A DNA stretch of 64,000 nt from Streptomyces sp. R44 (GTDB taxonomy: Bacteria > Actinomycetota > Actinomycetes > Streptomycetales > Streptomycetaceae): assembly GCF_041053105.1 (NCBI RefSeq), contig NZ_CP163444.1, positions 1,612,001 through 1,676,000 of the forward strand. Reading direction: 5' to 3'. A program made the position numbers and the translations under genes. This document shows, piece by piece, positions 8,983-16,629 of this stretch; within the stretch, counting starts at the first letter, position 1, and every line of letters begins with the position of its first letter. A model generated the notes under the pieces. The model made no database searches. It was not told the DNA's origin and saw only the letters and a list, made by a program, of their open reading frames with translations.

Positions 8983-9315
8983 CCTTCACAGCGAACGAGG
9001 GCAGGCAGGGGTGACCCGGGTGACGTTCACAGTGAGCCGACATCGCGACACGACGATGCCGTTCGTCCCCGTGGCGGCACAGTCCCCCCGACCGCCGATG
9101 ACGTGCGCATCACGATGGGATGGTCAGTCCCCGATGCGCGCACGACGCTACTCAACCCCGAGTAACCAGCACTCGGCAAGGGGCGACCGTGGAGTGCGGA
9201 ACACGGAACGGAAACCGATTGCCGGAGACCTCGCGGTGTGTCGCACGCAATCGTCAAGCTCACAAGCAGTGTTGCCTGTGTGAAGCCTGTGAAAAAGAGA
9301 TGCGAACGGCGCCGA
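8983..9315. other. Intergenic, upstream of toxin gene
   Basis: About 330 bp between the toxin start and the stop of a broken leftward gene. Open frames here show no recognisable protein. It presumably holds the toxin promoter, but I could not identify convincing -35/-10 boxes. Confidence 0.4.
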
Positions 9316-9540
9316 CTACTGGGCATAGATCGGCCGGAAGTCGCCCTAGATCCAGGCGGGCGTAGGTCCTGGATGCCCGACATACGAACGGTTGTCGACG
9401 TGGTCCAGGCCGTAGCCGAGGCGTTCGGAGAGCTCCCGGTAGCCCGTACACCGGGCGTCGAGGACGGCAACGTCGTACGTCGAGGGGAACTGGACGAGGA
9501 GGCGGAAGCCTGGGTCCGGGTCCACACAACCCTCACGACC
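9316..9540 (-). pseudogene. Broken unrecognised gene, C-terminal part
   Basis: Read leftward, this stretch gives a protein-like sequence with strongly GC-biased third positions: DPGFRLLVQFPSTYDVAVLD, ELSERLGYGLDHVDNRSYVG, then PAWI, an in-frame TAG, and the tail GDFRPIYAQ followed by TAG. The upstream part is missing because the integrase stump begins at 9531 on the other strand. So it has lost its 5' end and acquired a nonsense codon ten codons from its own end. I do not recognise the family. It is probably debris from the element that brought the toxin. Confidence 0.55.
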
Positions 9541-9767
9541 TGCGGCACAAATGGACCACCGTGGCCCTGACCAACGGAGTGTCCATTCACGAGGTGTCTC
9601 GCTGGCTCGGACATCGTTCGATCAAGGTCACGGTGGACCGGTACGGCCACCTCACTCAGGACGGCCAGGAGCGCTGCCGTCAGGTCGTCGAGACGACCGT
9701 CGGACCGCACATGCTCACACCAGGCCGAGTGCCTGCAGTGCGCGGTGCTGACTTGGTGCTGACTTGA
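9531..9767 (+). pseudogene. Tyrosine recombinase (integrase), C-terminal stump
   Basis: Translates to PHDLRHKWTTVALTNG then VSIHEVSRWLGHRSIKVTVD, RYGHL and a short tail. This is the C-terminal catalytic segment of a phage-type tyrosine integrase: box II HDLRH, the conserved second His in LGHRSIKVT, and the nucleophile Tyr in DRYGH. Roughly the first 300 residues of a usual 370-400 are absent; upstream DNA belongs to a broken gene on the opposite strand. The stop lies 53 bp inside the 3' end of the convergent peptidase gene, at the edge of the right direct repeat, as in integrases adjoining their own attachment site. Confidence 0.85.
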
Positions 9768-11118
9768 CCGGCCAGAAGATGTAGCAGACACCCCCCGTAC
9801 CGCCTCTGACCTTGCCGTTTGCGTCATAGCGCTTGGTCCGCAGCCAGATGTTCTCCCACTCGCGCCGTCGGTAGACCCTGCGGACAGCCTCGTTGCTGGG
9901 TGAGGCGGGGTCGTTGGCGATGATGTCGCCGTCGGGCGTGAAGCCGATGACGGTCATCAGGTGGCCCGAGGTGCCGTAGCCGGCGCCCGTCAGTTCCTCC
10001 TTGCGGAAGGACTGGGACGTTATGGCCGGGATGCCGGCCGAGACCAGCGATTCGAGTTCCGTGAGCGAGCGGAGCCGGGTGACCACGGCGTTCATGTCGG
10101 GATAGGAGGCCGCGTAGGCGGCGTTGAAGGGCCAGTTGCCGCAGCCCTGGTACTGGTGGTCGTAGGTGAAGCGGGCCGCGTGGCAGACCTGCGGGTCGGC
10201 GAAGGCCGGGTTCACCCAGGCCAGCTGCTCGGCCGTGGGCGTGCGTCCCCAGTACTCGACGATCATCTGGGAGGAGGTCGGGCTGCACCAGGCCTCGCCG
10301 CCGTTGTCGTACTCGGGGTACTGGCCGACGTGGGTGTTCTGGGAGTAGCGCGGGACGGTCAGCTCGTGGTCCGGGCCCGGCTCGGAGGCCGGGACGGTGA
10401 AGCGGTCCGGGATGTCCGAGGCCATCGCGCCCAGCCGCCACACCGTGGGGGTGAGGTCGCTGCCCGGGGTGCGGTACAGCGTCAGACGGAGGCGGTACGA
10501 GCTCAGCCGCAGGCCGCTCGCCGCGTCGTCGATGGCGAAGGTGTCGGTCCAGACGGTGCTCCTGCCGTCGGTCTGGTCGTCGACCGAGGTGCGGCGGATG
10601 TCGTCGTCGCCGGAGGCCCAGCGGCCGAGCACGTACCAGGGGGTGGTGCCGGCGTCCGAGTAGGTGCCGGACAGTTCGACCTGGAGCCAGGTGCCGGCGG
10701 GCGTCTCGGCGTTCCAGGAGGCGATGACCTCGGTGGCGGGCACGGCCGGGGTGTGGACGGGCGAGGTCCAGCTCGCGTACTCCCAGGCGGAGGTGCGGCC
10801 GGTGTGCGGGTCGGTGTAGTCGAGGCGGCCGGCGGGGGTGGCGAGGACCAGGCCGGGGCGACGTCCGGCGACCGCCTTCGTACCGGCCGCCGTGCCGCAC
10901 CTCCAGTCGGTGTACGAGGACCAGAAGCGGTTGTCGACAAGACCGGCGGCGGGCGCGTGGCCCCGCTCGCCGCCGTCGGCCGCGCAGTCGGAGACGGCGC
11001 AGTCGGGGCCGGTGGCTGCGGTGGGGACGGCCGCGGAGGCGGAGCCGGCGGCGGCCGTCCCCGCGGCGGCCGCGAGCGCCGCGGCCAGGACGCTTCTGCG
11101 CGGGGTGGAGCTGGTCAT
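9715..11118 (-). CDS. Secreted C39-family (Peptidase_C39_2) cysteine peptidase-like protein
   Basis: 467 residues with a Tat-type signal peptide (TPRRSVLAAALAAAAG; the twin Arg is at 7-8). Residues about 50-260 form a beta-rich domain. The C39-like papain-fold domain follows: catalytic Cys278 in GEAWCSPTS, His386 in GTSGHLMTVIGF, and Asp403 in ANDPAS, matching the C-H-D order of the family. So the enzyme looks intact and acts outside the cell, possibly on peptides or cell-wall cross-links; the substrate is unknown. The last 48 residues are repeated as a fragment at 3608-3750. I infer the present 3' end was replaced when an element integrated, so its final residues may be element-derived. Confidence 0.88.
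   Translation of the reverse strand: MTSSTPRRSVLAAALAAAAGTAAAGSASAAVPTAATGPDCAVSDCAADGGERGHAPAAGLVDNRFWSSYTDWRCGTAAGTKAVAGRRPGLVLATPAGRLDYTDPHTGRTSAWEYASWTSPVHTPAVPATEVIASWNAETPAGTWLQVELSGTYSDAGTTPWYVLGRWASGDDDIRRTSVDDQTDGRSTVWTDTFAIDDAASGLRLSSYRLRLTLYRTPGSDLTPTVWRLGAMASDIPDRFTVPASEPGPDHELTVPRYSQNTHVGQYPEYDNGGEAWCSPTSSQMIVEYWGRTPTAEQLAWVNPAFADPQVCHAARFTYDHQYQGCGNWPFNAAYAASYPDMNAVVTRLRSLTELESLVSAGIPAITSQSFRKEELTGAGYGTSGHLMTVIGFTPDGDIIANDPASPSNEAVRRVYRRREWENIWLRTKRYDANGKVRGGTGGVCYIFWPVKSAPSQHRALQALGLV
9768..9856. repeat. Right 89-bp direct repeat (candidate attachment site)
   Basis: Partner of 3661-3749. It lies inside the 3' end of the intact peptidase gene and directly abuts the stop codon of the integrase stump at 9767, the usual place for an attachment site beside its integrase. 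Confidence 0.85.
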
Positions 11119-11249
11119 GGGCGGTGACCCCCAGTCGAGAACGGTGGGCGTACGGAACTACGGAGCTCTGCCGGCGGGACTGCGCGGGCCCACTATCCCG
11201 GCTCCCACGGGCCCTCCGCCAGCACTTCGACCCGCGTCGCCGCACCAAT

Positions 11250-11265
11250 ATTGGTCTTCACCACT
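11250..11265. promoter_or_regulatory. DasR-like operator upstream of kinase gene
   Basis: ATTGGTCTTCACCACT agrees with the DasR consensus A(C/T)TGGTCTAGACCA(G/C)T at 14 of 16 positions, differing only in the central dinucleotide. It overlaps a perfect palindrome accaatattggt at 11244-11255. It lies between the divergent peptidase and kinase genes, 56 bp before the kinase start. DasR is the GlcNAc-responsive GntR repressor of Streptomyces. Binding is inferred from the match alone. Confidence 0.45.
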
Positions 11266-11320
11266 GGCGGCGGTACCTCGCTGACCTGCGGCGGTCCTCC
11301 CCTCCCCTACCCTGGGCCCC

Positions 11321-11950
11321 ATGAACGACCTCGACCGCGCCGCCCACGCGCTGCTCCGGCTGCCGCCTTCCTGCGGGCCGGTCCGGCTGATCGCGGTCGA
11401 CGGCCACGCGGGCTCCGGCAAGTCCACCCTCGCGGCCCGTCTCGCCGCCGCCCTCGGCGACGCACCCGTCCTCCACCTCGACGACCTCGCCACCCACGAG
11501 GAGCTCTTCGCGTGGACCGGCCGGCTGCGGGAGCAGGTCCTGGAGCCGCTGTCGCGCGGCGAGACCGCCTCGTACCGCCCGTACGACTGGCGGCTGCGGC
11601 GCTTCGGGGAGGCGCGGGCGCTGCCCCCGGCGCCGGTGGTCCTCGTCGAGGGCGTGGGCGCCGGCCGGCGGTTGCTGAGGCCGTTCCTGGCGTGGCTGCT
11701 GTGGATGGAGCGCGGTGCCGAGGAGTCCTGGGAGCGGGGGCGCCGGCGGGACGGTCATGAGCAGGCCTCCTTCTGGGACGGCTGGACCGTGGCGGAGACT
11801 CGCCATTTCGCGGAGGACCCCTCCCGGCCCTTCGCCCACACCCTGGTACGGGAGTGCCCGGAGGGGTACGACTGGCTTCCCGGGCCGTCCGTGACAGCGG
11901 GCGCGGACCAGATCATCACACACGGTGATGGCTTCCTGTCCGTGAACTGA
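11321..11950 (+). CDS. Uridine kinase-like P-loop kinase
   Basis: 209-residue cytoplasmic protein with a Walker A motif GHAGSGKST at residues 28-36. The substrate-binding region HLDDLATHEELFAW is at about 53-66, followed by a (S)YRPYDW segment typical of the uridine-kinase/phosphoribulokinase branch, and VVLVEGVGAG as the Walker B strand. It probably phosphorylates a nucleoside or a related small molecule; these short actinobacterial relatives are often annotated as uridine kinase, but the substrate is not proven. It is a single gene running away from the peptidase gene and has a DasR-like site in its upstream region. Confidence 0.8.
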   Translation: MNDLDRAAHALLRLPPSCGPVRLIAVDGHAGSGKSTLAARLAAALGDAPVLHLDDLATHEELFAWTGRLREQVLEPLSRGETASYRPYDWRLRRFGEARALPPAPVVLVEGVGAGRRLLRPFLAWLLWMERGAEESWERGRRRDGHEQASFWDGWTVAETRHFAEDPSRPFAHTLVRECPEGYDWLPGPSVTAGADQIITHGDGFLSVN

Positions 11951-11989
11951 GGGGGCGGAAGTCCGCTTCCGCAAGTGCCTCAACTTCGC

Positions 11990-12092
11990 TTGACCCAAGG
12001 GGCGGACAGGTCTTACGTTCTGAATGTGCGGCTTTTCGGAGCTGCCGCAGACACGAAGCCCCCGGTTGTTCCCCCGTGATCGGGGGCTTCGT
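11990..12092 (+). ncRNA. Candidate small RNA or transcribed leader with terminator
   Basis: A promoter-like TTGACC (11990-11995) with TACGTT 18 bp downstream (12014-12019) predicts a start near 12025. About 65 bases later comes a perfect 11-bp stem cgaagcccccg (12054-12064) / cgggggcttcg (12081-12091) followed by tt. A smaller hairpin tgcggc/gccgca precedes it. No start codon with a Shine-Dalgarno and no protein-like frame is present in the interval. It may be an independent small RNA, or an attenuated leader of the ATPase gene that starts at 12282. Confidence 0.45.
12054..12091 (+). terminator. Hairpin terminator before ATPase gene
   Basis: An 11-bp perfect stem with a 16-base loop. It could end the kinase transcript (stop at 11950) as well as the short candidate RNA. 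Confidence 0.75.
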
Positions 12093-12281
12093 TCTGCCCT
12101 CGGAAGCCCCTTCCGGACCCCCTCCGGACCCTCTTCCACCCCCTCCCCGACCCCTGATGCTCACCCAGGGTCACCGCTTCCGGATCATGTGCTTCTCCTT
12201 AAGCACCCACCCCCTGCGCAGGTACGATGCCCCCAGGTGCGGTCAAATCCCGTCCATGCGAAGACGGTTGTGGGGGACCCG

Positions 12282-14201
12282 ATGGACATCGGCACGCAGG
12301 GCTCGCAGGCCCCGGCCGAGCTCGCCTGGCTCCGCGGAGTCGACGCCTACACGATGGGCGCGTATCCGCAGGCGGAGGACGAGTTCCGGACGGCGGTACG
12401 GATCGATCCCGGGATGGCGGACGCCTGGCTCGGGCTGCACGCGCTCCGGGTCGACACCACGACCGCGCTGCTGCGCATGTACCGCAACCGCGACCGCTTC
12501 GGCGAGCAGCGGACCCGGCACCGGCGCACCCTGAACTCCTGGTACTGGCTGGGCTGGTGGGTCCAGCCGGTCCTGGAGAGCCCGCGCGACCTGCTGCTCG
12601 CGCACGCCTCCCACTGGCTCGACGGCCGCCATGTGCCCGAGCTCGACCGCGCGCTCGCGGGCCTCCTCCCGGTCGACACCGACCCGCAGGTCCGCTTCCT
12701 GCACGCCTGCCGCGCCTATCTCGTCAAGGACTGGGACCAGCTCGTCCGGCACACCGAGAGCCTCGTCGACGATCCGCTGCTCGGCATCGAGGCCGGGCTC
12801 TTCGGCGGCATGGCCCGGGTGCGCCTGGAGATGTACAGCCAGGCCGAGCCGCTCCTCTCCGCCTCCCTGATGCGGTGCCGCAGCGAGCAGCCACAGCGCA
12901 AGGAACTGCGCTACTGGCTCGCCCGCGCCCACGAGGGCACCGGGCGCAGCGCCGCCGCCCTGCCGCTCTACCGGGCGGTGCACCGGATCGACCCGGCGTT
13001 CATGGACACCGCCGCCCGGCTCGCCGCGATCGCCGAGTACGACGGTTTCGAGGGCTACGACGGCATCGACGACCCGGCCGGTCTCGCGACGGTGGCGATG
13101 GGCACCCTCGGCGGCGGCCTCGGCCAGGACGCGGTGGACACCGTGCCGGGCGCCGAGCCCGACCCCGGCGGACTCGGCGACGGGCTGCGGCTCGCACCCG
13201 AACCGGTGCCACCGGCCGCGCCCGTCGCGTCCCCGGAGACCGTACGGCAGAAGGCGCCGCTGCCCGGTCAGCCGATGCCGCCGCGCTTCCCGGCCGGACC
13301 CACCGACCCCGTCCTCCTCGCGGAGGCACTCGCCGAGCTGGAGGGCATGGTCGGGCTCGAACCGGTGAAGCGCCAGGTCAAGGCGCTCTCGGCGCAGCTG
13401 GAGATGGCGCGGCTCCGCGCCGGCCAGGGCCTTCCGGTCCAGCCGCCCAAACGCCACTTCGTCTTCTCCGGGCCCTCGGGCACCGGGAAGACCACGGTCG
13501 CCCGGATCCTGGGACGGGTCTTCTACGCCCTCGGCCTGCTCGGCGGCGACCACCTCGTGGAGGCCCAACGGGCCGATCTGGTCGGCGAGTTCCTGGGCCA
13601 GACGGCGGTCAAGGCCAATGAGCTGATCGACTCGGCGGTCGGCGGCGTACTGTTCGTGGACGAGGCGTACGCGCTCTCCAACACCGGCTACAGCAAGGGC
13701 GACGCGTACGGCGACGAGGCCCTCCAGGTGCTCCTGAAGCGGGCCGAGGACAACCGGGACCACCTCGTCGTCATCCTCGCCGGCTATCCCGAGGGCATGG
13801 ACCGGCTGCTCAGCACCAACCCCGGTCTGTCCTCCCGGTTCACCACCCGGGTCGACTTCCCCTCGTACCGGCCGCTCGAACTCACCGCCATCGGCGAGGT
13901 CCTGGCCTCGGCCAACGGGGACGGCTGGGACGAGGAGGCCCTCGACGAGCTCCGTTCGATCAGTGGGCACGTCGTCGAGCAGGGCTGGATCGACGAGCTC
14001 GGCAACGGGCGCTTCCTGCGCACCCTGTACGAGAAGTCCTGCGCCTACCGGGACCTGCGGCTCTCCGGATACCCGGGGACCCCGAGCCGGGAGGACCTCG
14101 CCACCCTCCGGCTCGCCGACCTCATGCAGGCGTACGGCGAGGTCCTGTCGGGCCGCGGCCCGGTCGACCGCGGCCCCCAGCAGGAGCCCCCGGGGTACTA
14201 G
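12282..14201 (+). CDS. AAA+ ATPase of the CbxX/EccA type with N-terminal TPR-like domain
   Basis: 639 residues. Start chosen at the ATG at 12282 because of the ggggga seven bases upstream; an open frame further upstream lacks protein character. The N-terminal third is helical repeat (TPR-like, e.g. AYTMGAYPQAEDEFRTAVRI and LPLYRAVHRIDPAF). A Pro/Ala linker at about 290-330 follows, and then one AAA+ module: Walker A GPSGTGKTT with Lys403, Walker B VLFVDEAYAL with Asp460-Glu461, and sensor/arginine region SSRFTTRVDF. This architecture matches EccA, the cytosolic ATPase of type VII secretion, but no other ESX gene is nearby, so it may serve another process. Its TAG stop is part of the CTAG duplicated by the MITE that follows. 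Confidence 0.88.
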   Translation: MDIGTQGSQAPAELAWLRGVDAYTMGAYPQAEDEFRTAVRIDPGMADAWLGLHALRVDTTTALLRMYRNRDRFGEQRTRHRRTLNSWYWLGWWVQPVLESPRDLLLAHASHWLDGRHVPELDRALAGLLPVDTDPQVRFLHACRAYLVKDWDQLVRHTESLVDDPLLGIEAGLFGGMARVRLEMYSQAEPLLSASLMRCRSEQPQRKELRYWLARAHEGTGRSAAALPLYRAVHRIDPAFMDTAARLAAIAEYDGFEGYDGIDDPAGLATVAMGTLGGGLGQDAVDTVPGAEPDPGGLGDGLRLAPEPVPPAAPVASPETVRQKAPLPGQPMPPRFPAGPTDPVLLAEALAELEGMVGLEPVKRQVKALSAQLEMARLRAGQGLPVQPPKRHFVFSGPSGTGKTTVARILGRVFYALGLLGGDHLVEAQRADLVGEFLGQTAVKANELIDSAVGGVLFVDEAYALSNTGYSKGDAYGDEALQVLLKRAEDNRDHLVVILAGYPEGMDRLLSTNPGLSSRFTTRVDFPSYRPLELTAIGEVLASANGDGWDEEALDELRSISGHVVEQGWIDELGNGRFLRTLYEKSCAYRDLRLSGYPGTPSREDLATLRLADLMQAYGEVLSGRGPVDRGPQQEPPGY

Positions 14202-14362
14202 GCCGTCTCTTCCGGATCTTGCCTGACCCGCGACGCCTGGCACCGCACCTCGCCGCGTTGTCGGGCCTGCCCAGGTACGTCCAGTAATCGGGCAACCCTC
14301 CGCCTTGCGATGCACGGCACCAGACGCCGCGGGCTTAACCGGCAAGATCCGAAAGAGACGGC
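14202..14362. mobile_element. 161-bp MITE with IS5-like inverted ends
   Basis: Terminal inverted repeats of about 22 bp (gccgtctcttccggatcttg at the left; the right end in reverse has one difference, ttt for ttc). The element is flanked on both sides by CTAG (14198-14201 and 14363-14366), the target duplication expected for IS5-group elements. There is no transposase; the interior is about 115 bp. It sits exactly between two convergent genes. Its left flank is the stop codon of the AAA+ gene, and its right end supplies the final codons and stop of the CapA-like gene. Confidence 0.88.
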
Positions 14363-15477
14363 CTAGGCCGGGCCGTGAAGGTGTCTCCCCCGGGCGTGGA
14401 GTCGACCCGCATGCCGAAGGGGCGGCTGATCCGGGCGAGCACGTCATGGAGCCATCGCGCGTCCTGCCGCGGGGCCCGTTCCAGCCGCAGCCGTCGGCTG
14501 CGCAGCGGCACGAGCCTGACCTCCGCCAGGGTGCCGTCCTCGTCGTGGACGGTGACGAAGTACAGCAGGCGCAGGTCGTCGCGGTACTGCTCCTGGCCGG
14601 AGATCCCTTCGTAGTCGTTGACGAGGTCGCCGCACCCGTGCAGGACGAGCCTGCCGCCGTACGCCTCCAGGGGCCGCGGGTGGTGCGAGGAGTGCCCGTG
14701 CACGATGTCGGCGCCTGCGTCGACGAGGGCGTGTCCCAGGGCGACCTGGGCGCGGTCCGGGGCGTAGCCCCAGTTGGAACCCCAGTGGACCGAGACGAGG
14801 ACCAGGTCGCCGGGGCGCCGGTCCGCGCGCAGCCGGCCGGCCAGCCGAGTCGCGGCTTCGTCGTACGGCCCCTCGGCGTAGTGCACCCCTCCCCCGCGCT
14901 CGGTGGCCGCCCATGCGCGGGGCACCCCGCTGGACGCCAGGCCGAGCGCGTGGACGAGCAGCCGGCGTCCGCCCGGCAGCGGCACCACCGCGGGCCGCGT
15001 CGCCTCCTCCGCGTCCCGCCCGGCGCCCGCGGTGCGCAGCCCGGCGCCGGCGAGGGCGTCGAGGGTGTCGTCGAGGCCGCGCCGCCCGTAGTCGAGGACA
15101 TGGTTGTTGGCGAGGACGACCACGTCGGGGCGGACTGCTCTGAGCGCGGGCAGGTCGGCCGGCGACATGCGGTAGTGGACGGCCTTGCCGGGCGCCGGCA
15201 CGTCGTGGTGGGTGACGGAGGTCTCCAGATTGACCACGCGGGCGTCCGGCCCGGCCTCGTCGATCAGCGGGAGCGCCTCGCCCCAGGGGTAGGTGGGGGC
15301 CACCGGCCGCGGGACGGGCCCGGAGCGCGCCTCGGCGAGGGCCACGTAGTCGCGGGCGTCCCGTACGTACCGCTCGGGCAGGGCGGGATCCAGCGGATGG
15401 GGAAGGATCTGGTCGATTCCCCGGCCGAGCATCACGTCTCCGCAGAGGAACAGCCCGGTCAGACCGCCGCCGCCCAT
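14335..15477 (-). CDS. CapA-family metallophosphatase-like protein
   Basis: 380 residues of the poly-gamma-glutamate synthesis CapA family, a calcineurin-like fold. It starts near LFLCGDVMLGRGID, then has VNLETSVT, VVLANNHVLDYGRRG, LVSVHWGSNWGY and DIVHGHSSHHP, the conserved Asp/Glu/Asn/His positions of the fold. No capB/capC neighbours exist, so a role in polyglutamate is unlikely and the substrate is unknown. There is no convincing signal peptide. The last nine residues (PSLSDLAG region) and the TAA stop are encoded by the inserted MITE, so the natural C-terminus is altered. The gene is convergent with the AAA+ gene. Confidence 0.85.
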   Translation of the reverse strand: MGGGGLTGLFLCGDVMLGRGIDQILPHPLDPALPERYVRDARDYVALAEARSGPVPRPVAPTYPWGEALPLIDEAGPDARVVNLETSVTHHDVPAPGKAVHYRMSPADLPALRAVRPDVVVLANNHVLDYGRRGLDDTLDALAGAGLRTAGAGRDAEEATRPAVVPLPGGRRLLVHALGLASSGVPRAWAATERGGGVHYAEGPYDEAATRLAGRLRADRRPGDLVLVSVHWGSNWGYAPDRAQVALGHALVDAGADIVHGHSSHHPRPLEAYGGRLVLHGCGDLVNDYEGISGQEQYRDDLRLLYFVTVHDEDGTLAEVRLVPLRSRRLRLERAPRQDARWLHDVLARISRPFGMRVDSTPGGDTFTARPRPSLSDLAG

Positions 15478-15517
15478 GCTCCCAGGCTAGTCGCGGGCCA
15501 CTCCGGCGCTGCACGGA

Positions 15518-15553
15518 CCCGTGACGTCCTGCCCCGAGGGCGGACGTCACGGG
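15518..15553 (-). terminator. Hairpin terminator after CNNM gene
   Basis: A 12-bp perfect stem cccgtgacgtcc / ggacgtcacggg with a 12-base loop, just past the stop of the leftward membrane-protein gene. Confidence 0.8.
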
Positions 15554-15564
15554 CCTGCCGGATA

Positions 15565-16629
15565 CTAGCCCCGCGCCGGGACCGGAGCCGGGCCGGACTG
15601 CGGCTGGACGCGGTGCGCGGGGTCGCGGACCTCGCCCACCAGCATCTCCAGGACGTCCTCCAGGGCGACGAGGCCGAGGACCCGGCCCGAGCCGTCCGCG
15701 ACCTGCGCCAGATGGGTGGCGGCGCGGCGCATCACGGTGAGGGCGTCGTCGAGCGGCAGCTCCGCGCGGAGCGTCGCCATCGGGCGCCACAGCCGCTGCG
15801 GCACCGCCCGCTCCCGCTCGTCCAGGTCCAGGACGTCCTTCACGTGCACGAAGCCCATGAAGGTGGCCCGGCCCTCGGCGCGGACCGGGAAGCGGGAGAA
15901 CCCGGTCCGCACGGTCAGCTCCTCGATCTCGCGCGGGGTGACCGACGGCGGGACCGTGACGAGCGAGGCCGGGGCGATCAGGACGTCCGTCACCGGGCGG
16001 CTGCCCAGTTCGAGGGCGTCCTCCAGGCGCTCCTGCTCGACCGGGTCGAGCAGGCCCGCCTGACCCGCGTCCTCCACGAGCCGGCCGAGCTGGGCGCTGG
16101 TGAAGACGGCCTCCACCTCGTCCTTCGGCTCGACCTTGAACGCCTTCAGGACGAGCCGGGCGCAGGCGCCGAGGGCGGCCGTGACCGGCCGGCAGAGCCG
16201 GGCGAAGCCGACGAGGCCGGGGGCGAGCCAGAGGGCGGTGCGCTCGGGGTCGGCCATCGCCAGGTTCTTCGGGACCATCTCGCCGATGACGAGGTGGAGG
16301 AAGACGACCGCGGCGAGGGCGATGACGTAGCCGAGCGGATGGATCAGTCCCTCCGGGACACCGACCGTGTGGAAGACCGGTTCGAGGAGGTGGGCGACGG
16401 TCGGCTCGGCCACGGCGCCGAGCGTCAGGGAGCAGACGGTGATGCCGAACTGGGCGGCGGCCATCATCTGCGGCAGGTTCTCCAGGCCGTGCAGGACCTG
16501 CTTGGCCCTGGCGCCTCCGAGCGGCTCGATCTGGCTGCGCCGGACGGAGACGAGGGCGAACTCGGCTCCGACGAAGAAGCCGTTGGCGAGGACCAGGAGG
16601 ACGGCGAAGAGGAGTTGCAGGGTGCTCAT
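15565..16629 (-). CDS. CNNM/CorC-type membrane protein (hemolysin family), short form
   Basis: 354 residues. An N-terminal DUF21 (CNNM) transmembrane domain (about 1-200, with LANGFFVGAEFALVSVRRSQIE at the start) is followed by a CBS pair (about 205-335, FSRFPVRAEGRATFMGFVHVKDVLDL). The family is implicated in divalent-cation (magnesium/cobalt) transport or sensing and is often labelled hemolysin without evidence. The C-terminal CorC_HlyC domain is missing, unlike in its upstream partner. Its ATG overlaps the partner's stop by 4 bases, so the two are co-translated and probably form a hetero-oligomer. Confidence 0.9.
   Translation of the reverse strand: MSTLQLLFAVLLVLANGFFVGAEFALVSVRRSQIEPLGGARAKQVLHGLENLPQMMAAAQFGITVCSLTLGAVAEPTVAHLLEPVFHTVGVPEGLIHPLGYVIALAAVVFLHLVIGEMVPKNLAMADPERTALWLAPGLVGFARLCRPVTAALGACARLVLKAFKVEPKDEVEAVFTSAQLGRLVEDAGQAGLLDPVEQERLEDALELGSRPVTDVLIAPASLVTVPPSVTPREIEELTVRTGFSRFPVRAEGRATFMGFVHVKDVLDLDERERAVPQRLWRPMATLRAELPLDDALTVMRRAATHLAQVADGSGRVLGLVALEDVLEMLVGEVRDPAHRVQPQSGPAPVPARG

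Larger units (their letters stand above)
3608..9767. mobile_element. Putative decayed integrative element carrying a deaminase toxin/immunity pair
   Basis: The limits are the severed peptidase 3' end on the left and the intact peptidase 3' end on the right. A tyrosine-integrase C-terminus (9531-9767) runs into the right copy. Content: immunity gene, 4.6-kb toxin gene, an unrecognised broken gene, and the integrase stump. Elements that integrate into the 3' end of a gene bring a replacement 3' end and push the original to the far side, giving exactly this layout. The integrase has lost its N-terminal and catalytic core, and no replication or transfer genes are present, so it should be immobile. 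The element interpretation is inference; the repeats and the integrase stump are seen directly. Confidence 0.65.

Noticed and set aside
9531..9767. Functional integrase
   Set aside because: Only the last roughly 70 residues remain; the first catalytic Arg block and the DNA-binding domains are absent.
9027..9827. 266-codon - strand frame across the repeat and integrase stump
   Set aside because: Runs antisense through the integrase stump and out of phase with the peptidase end; Ser/Thr/Arg-rich, no domain.
12282..14201. Type VII secretion locus around the EccA-like ATPase
   Set aside because: No EccB, EccC, EccD, EsxA/B or mycosin gene is present in the surrounding 18 kb.
12243..15101. 952-codon - strand open frame opposite the AAA+ gene
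   Set aside because: Spans the MITE and the end of the CapA gene in the wrong phase; AAA+ motifs on the + strand are clear.
14335..15477. Poly-gamma-glutamate capsule locus
   Set aside because: Only a CapA-like gene is present; no CapB or CapC ligase or membrane partner nearby.
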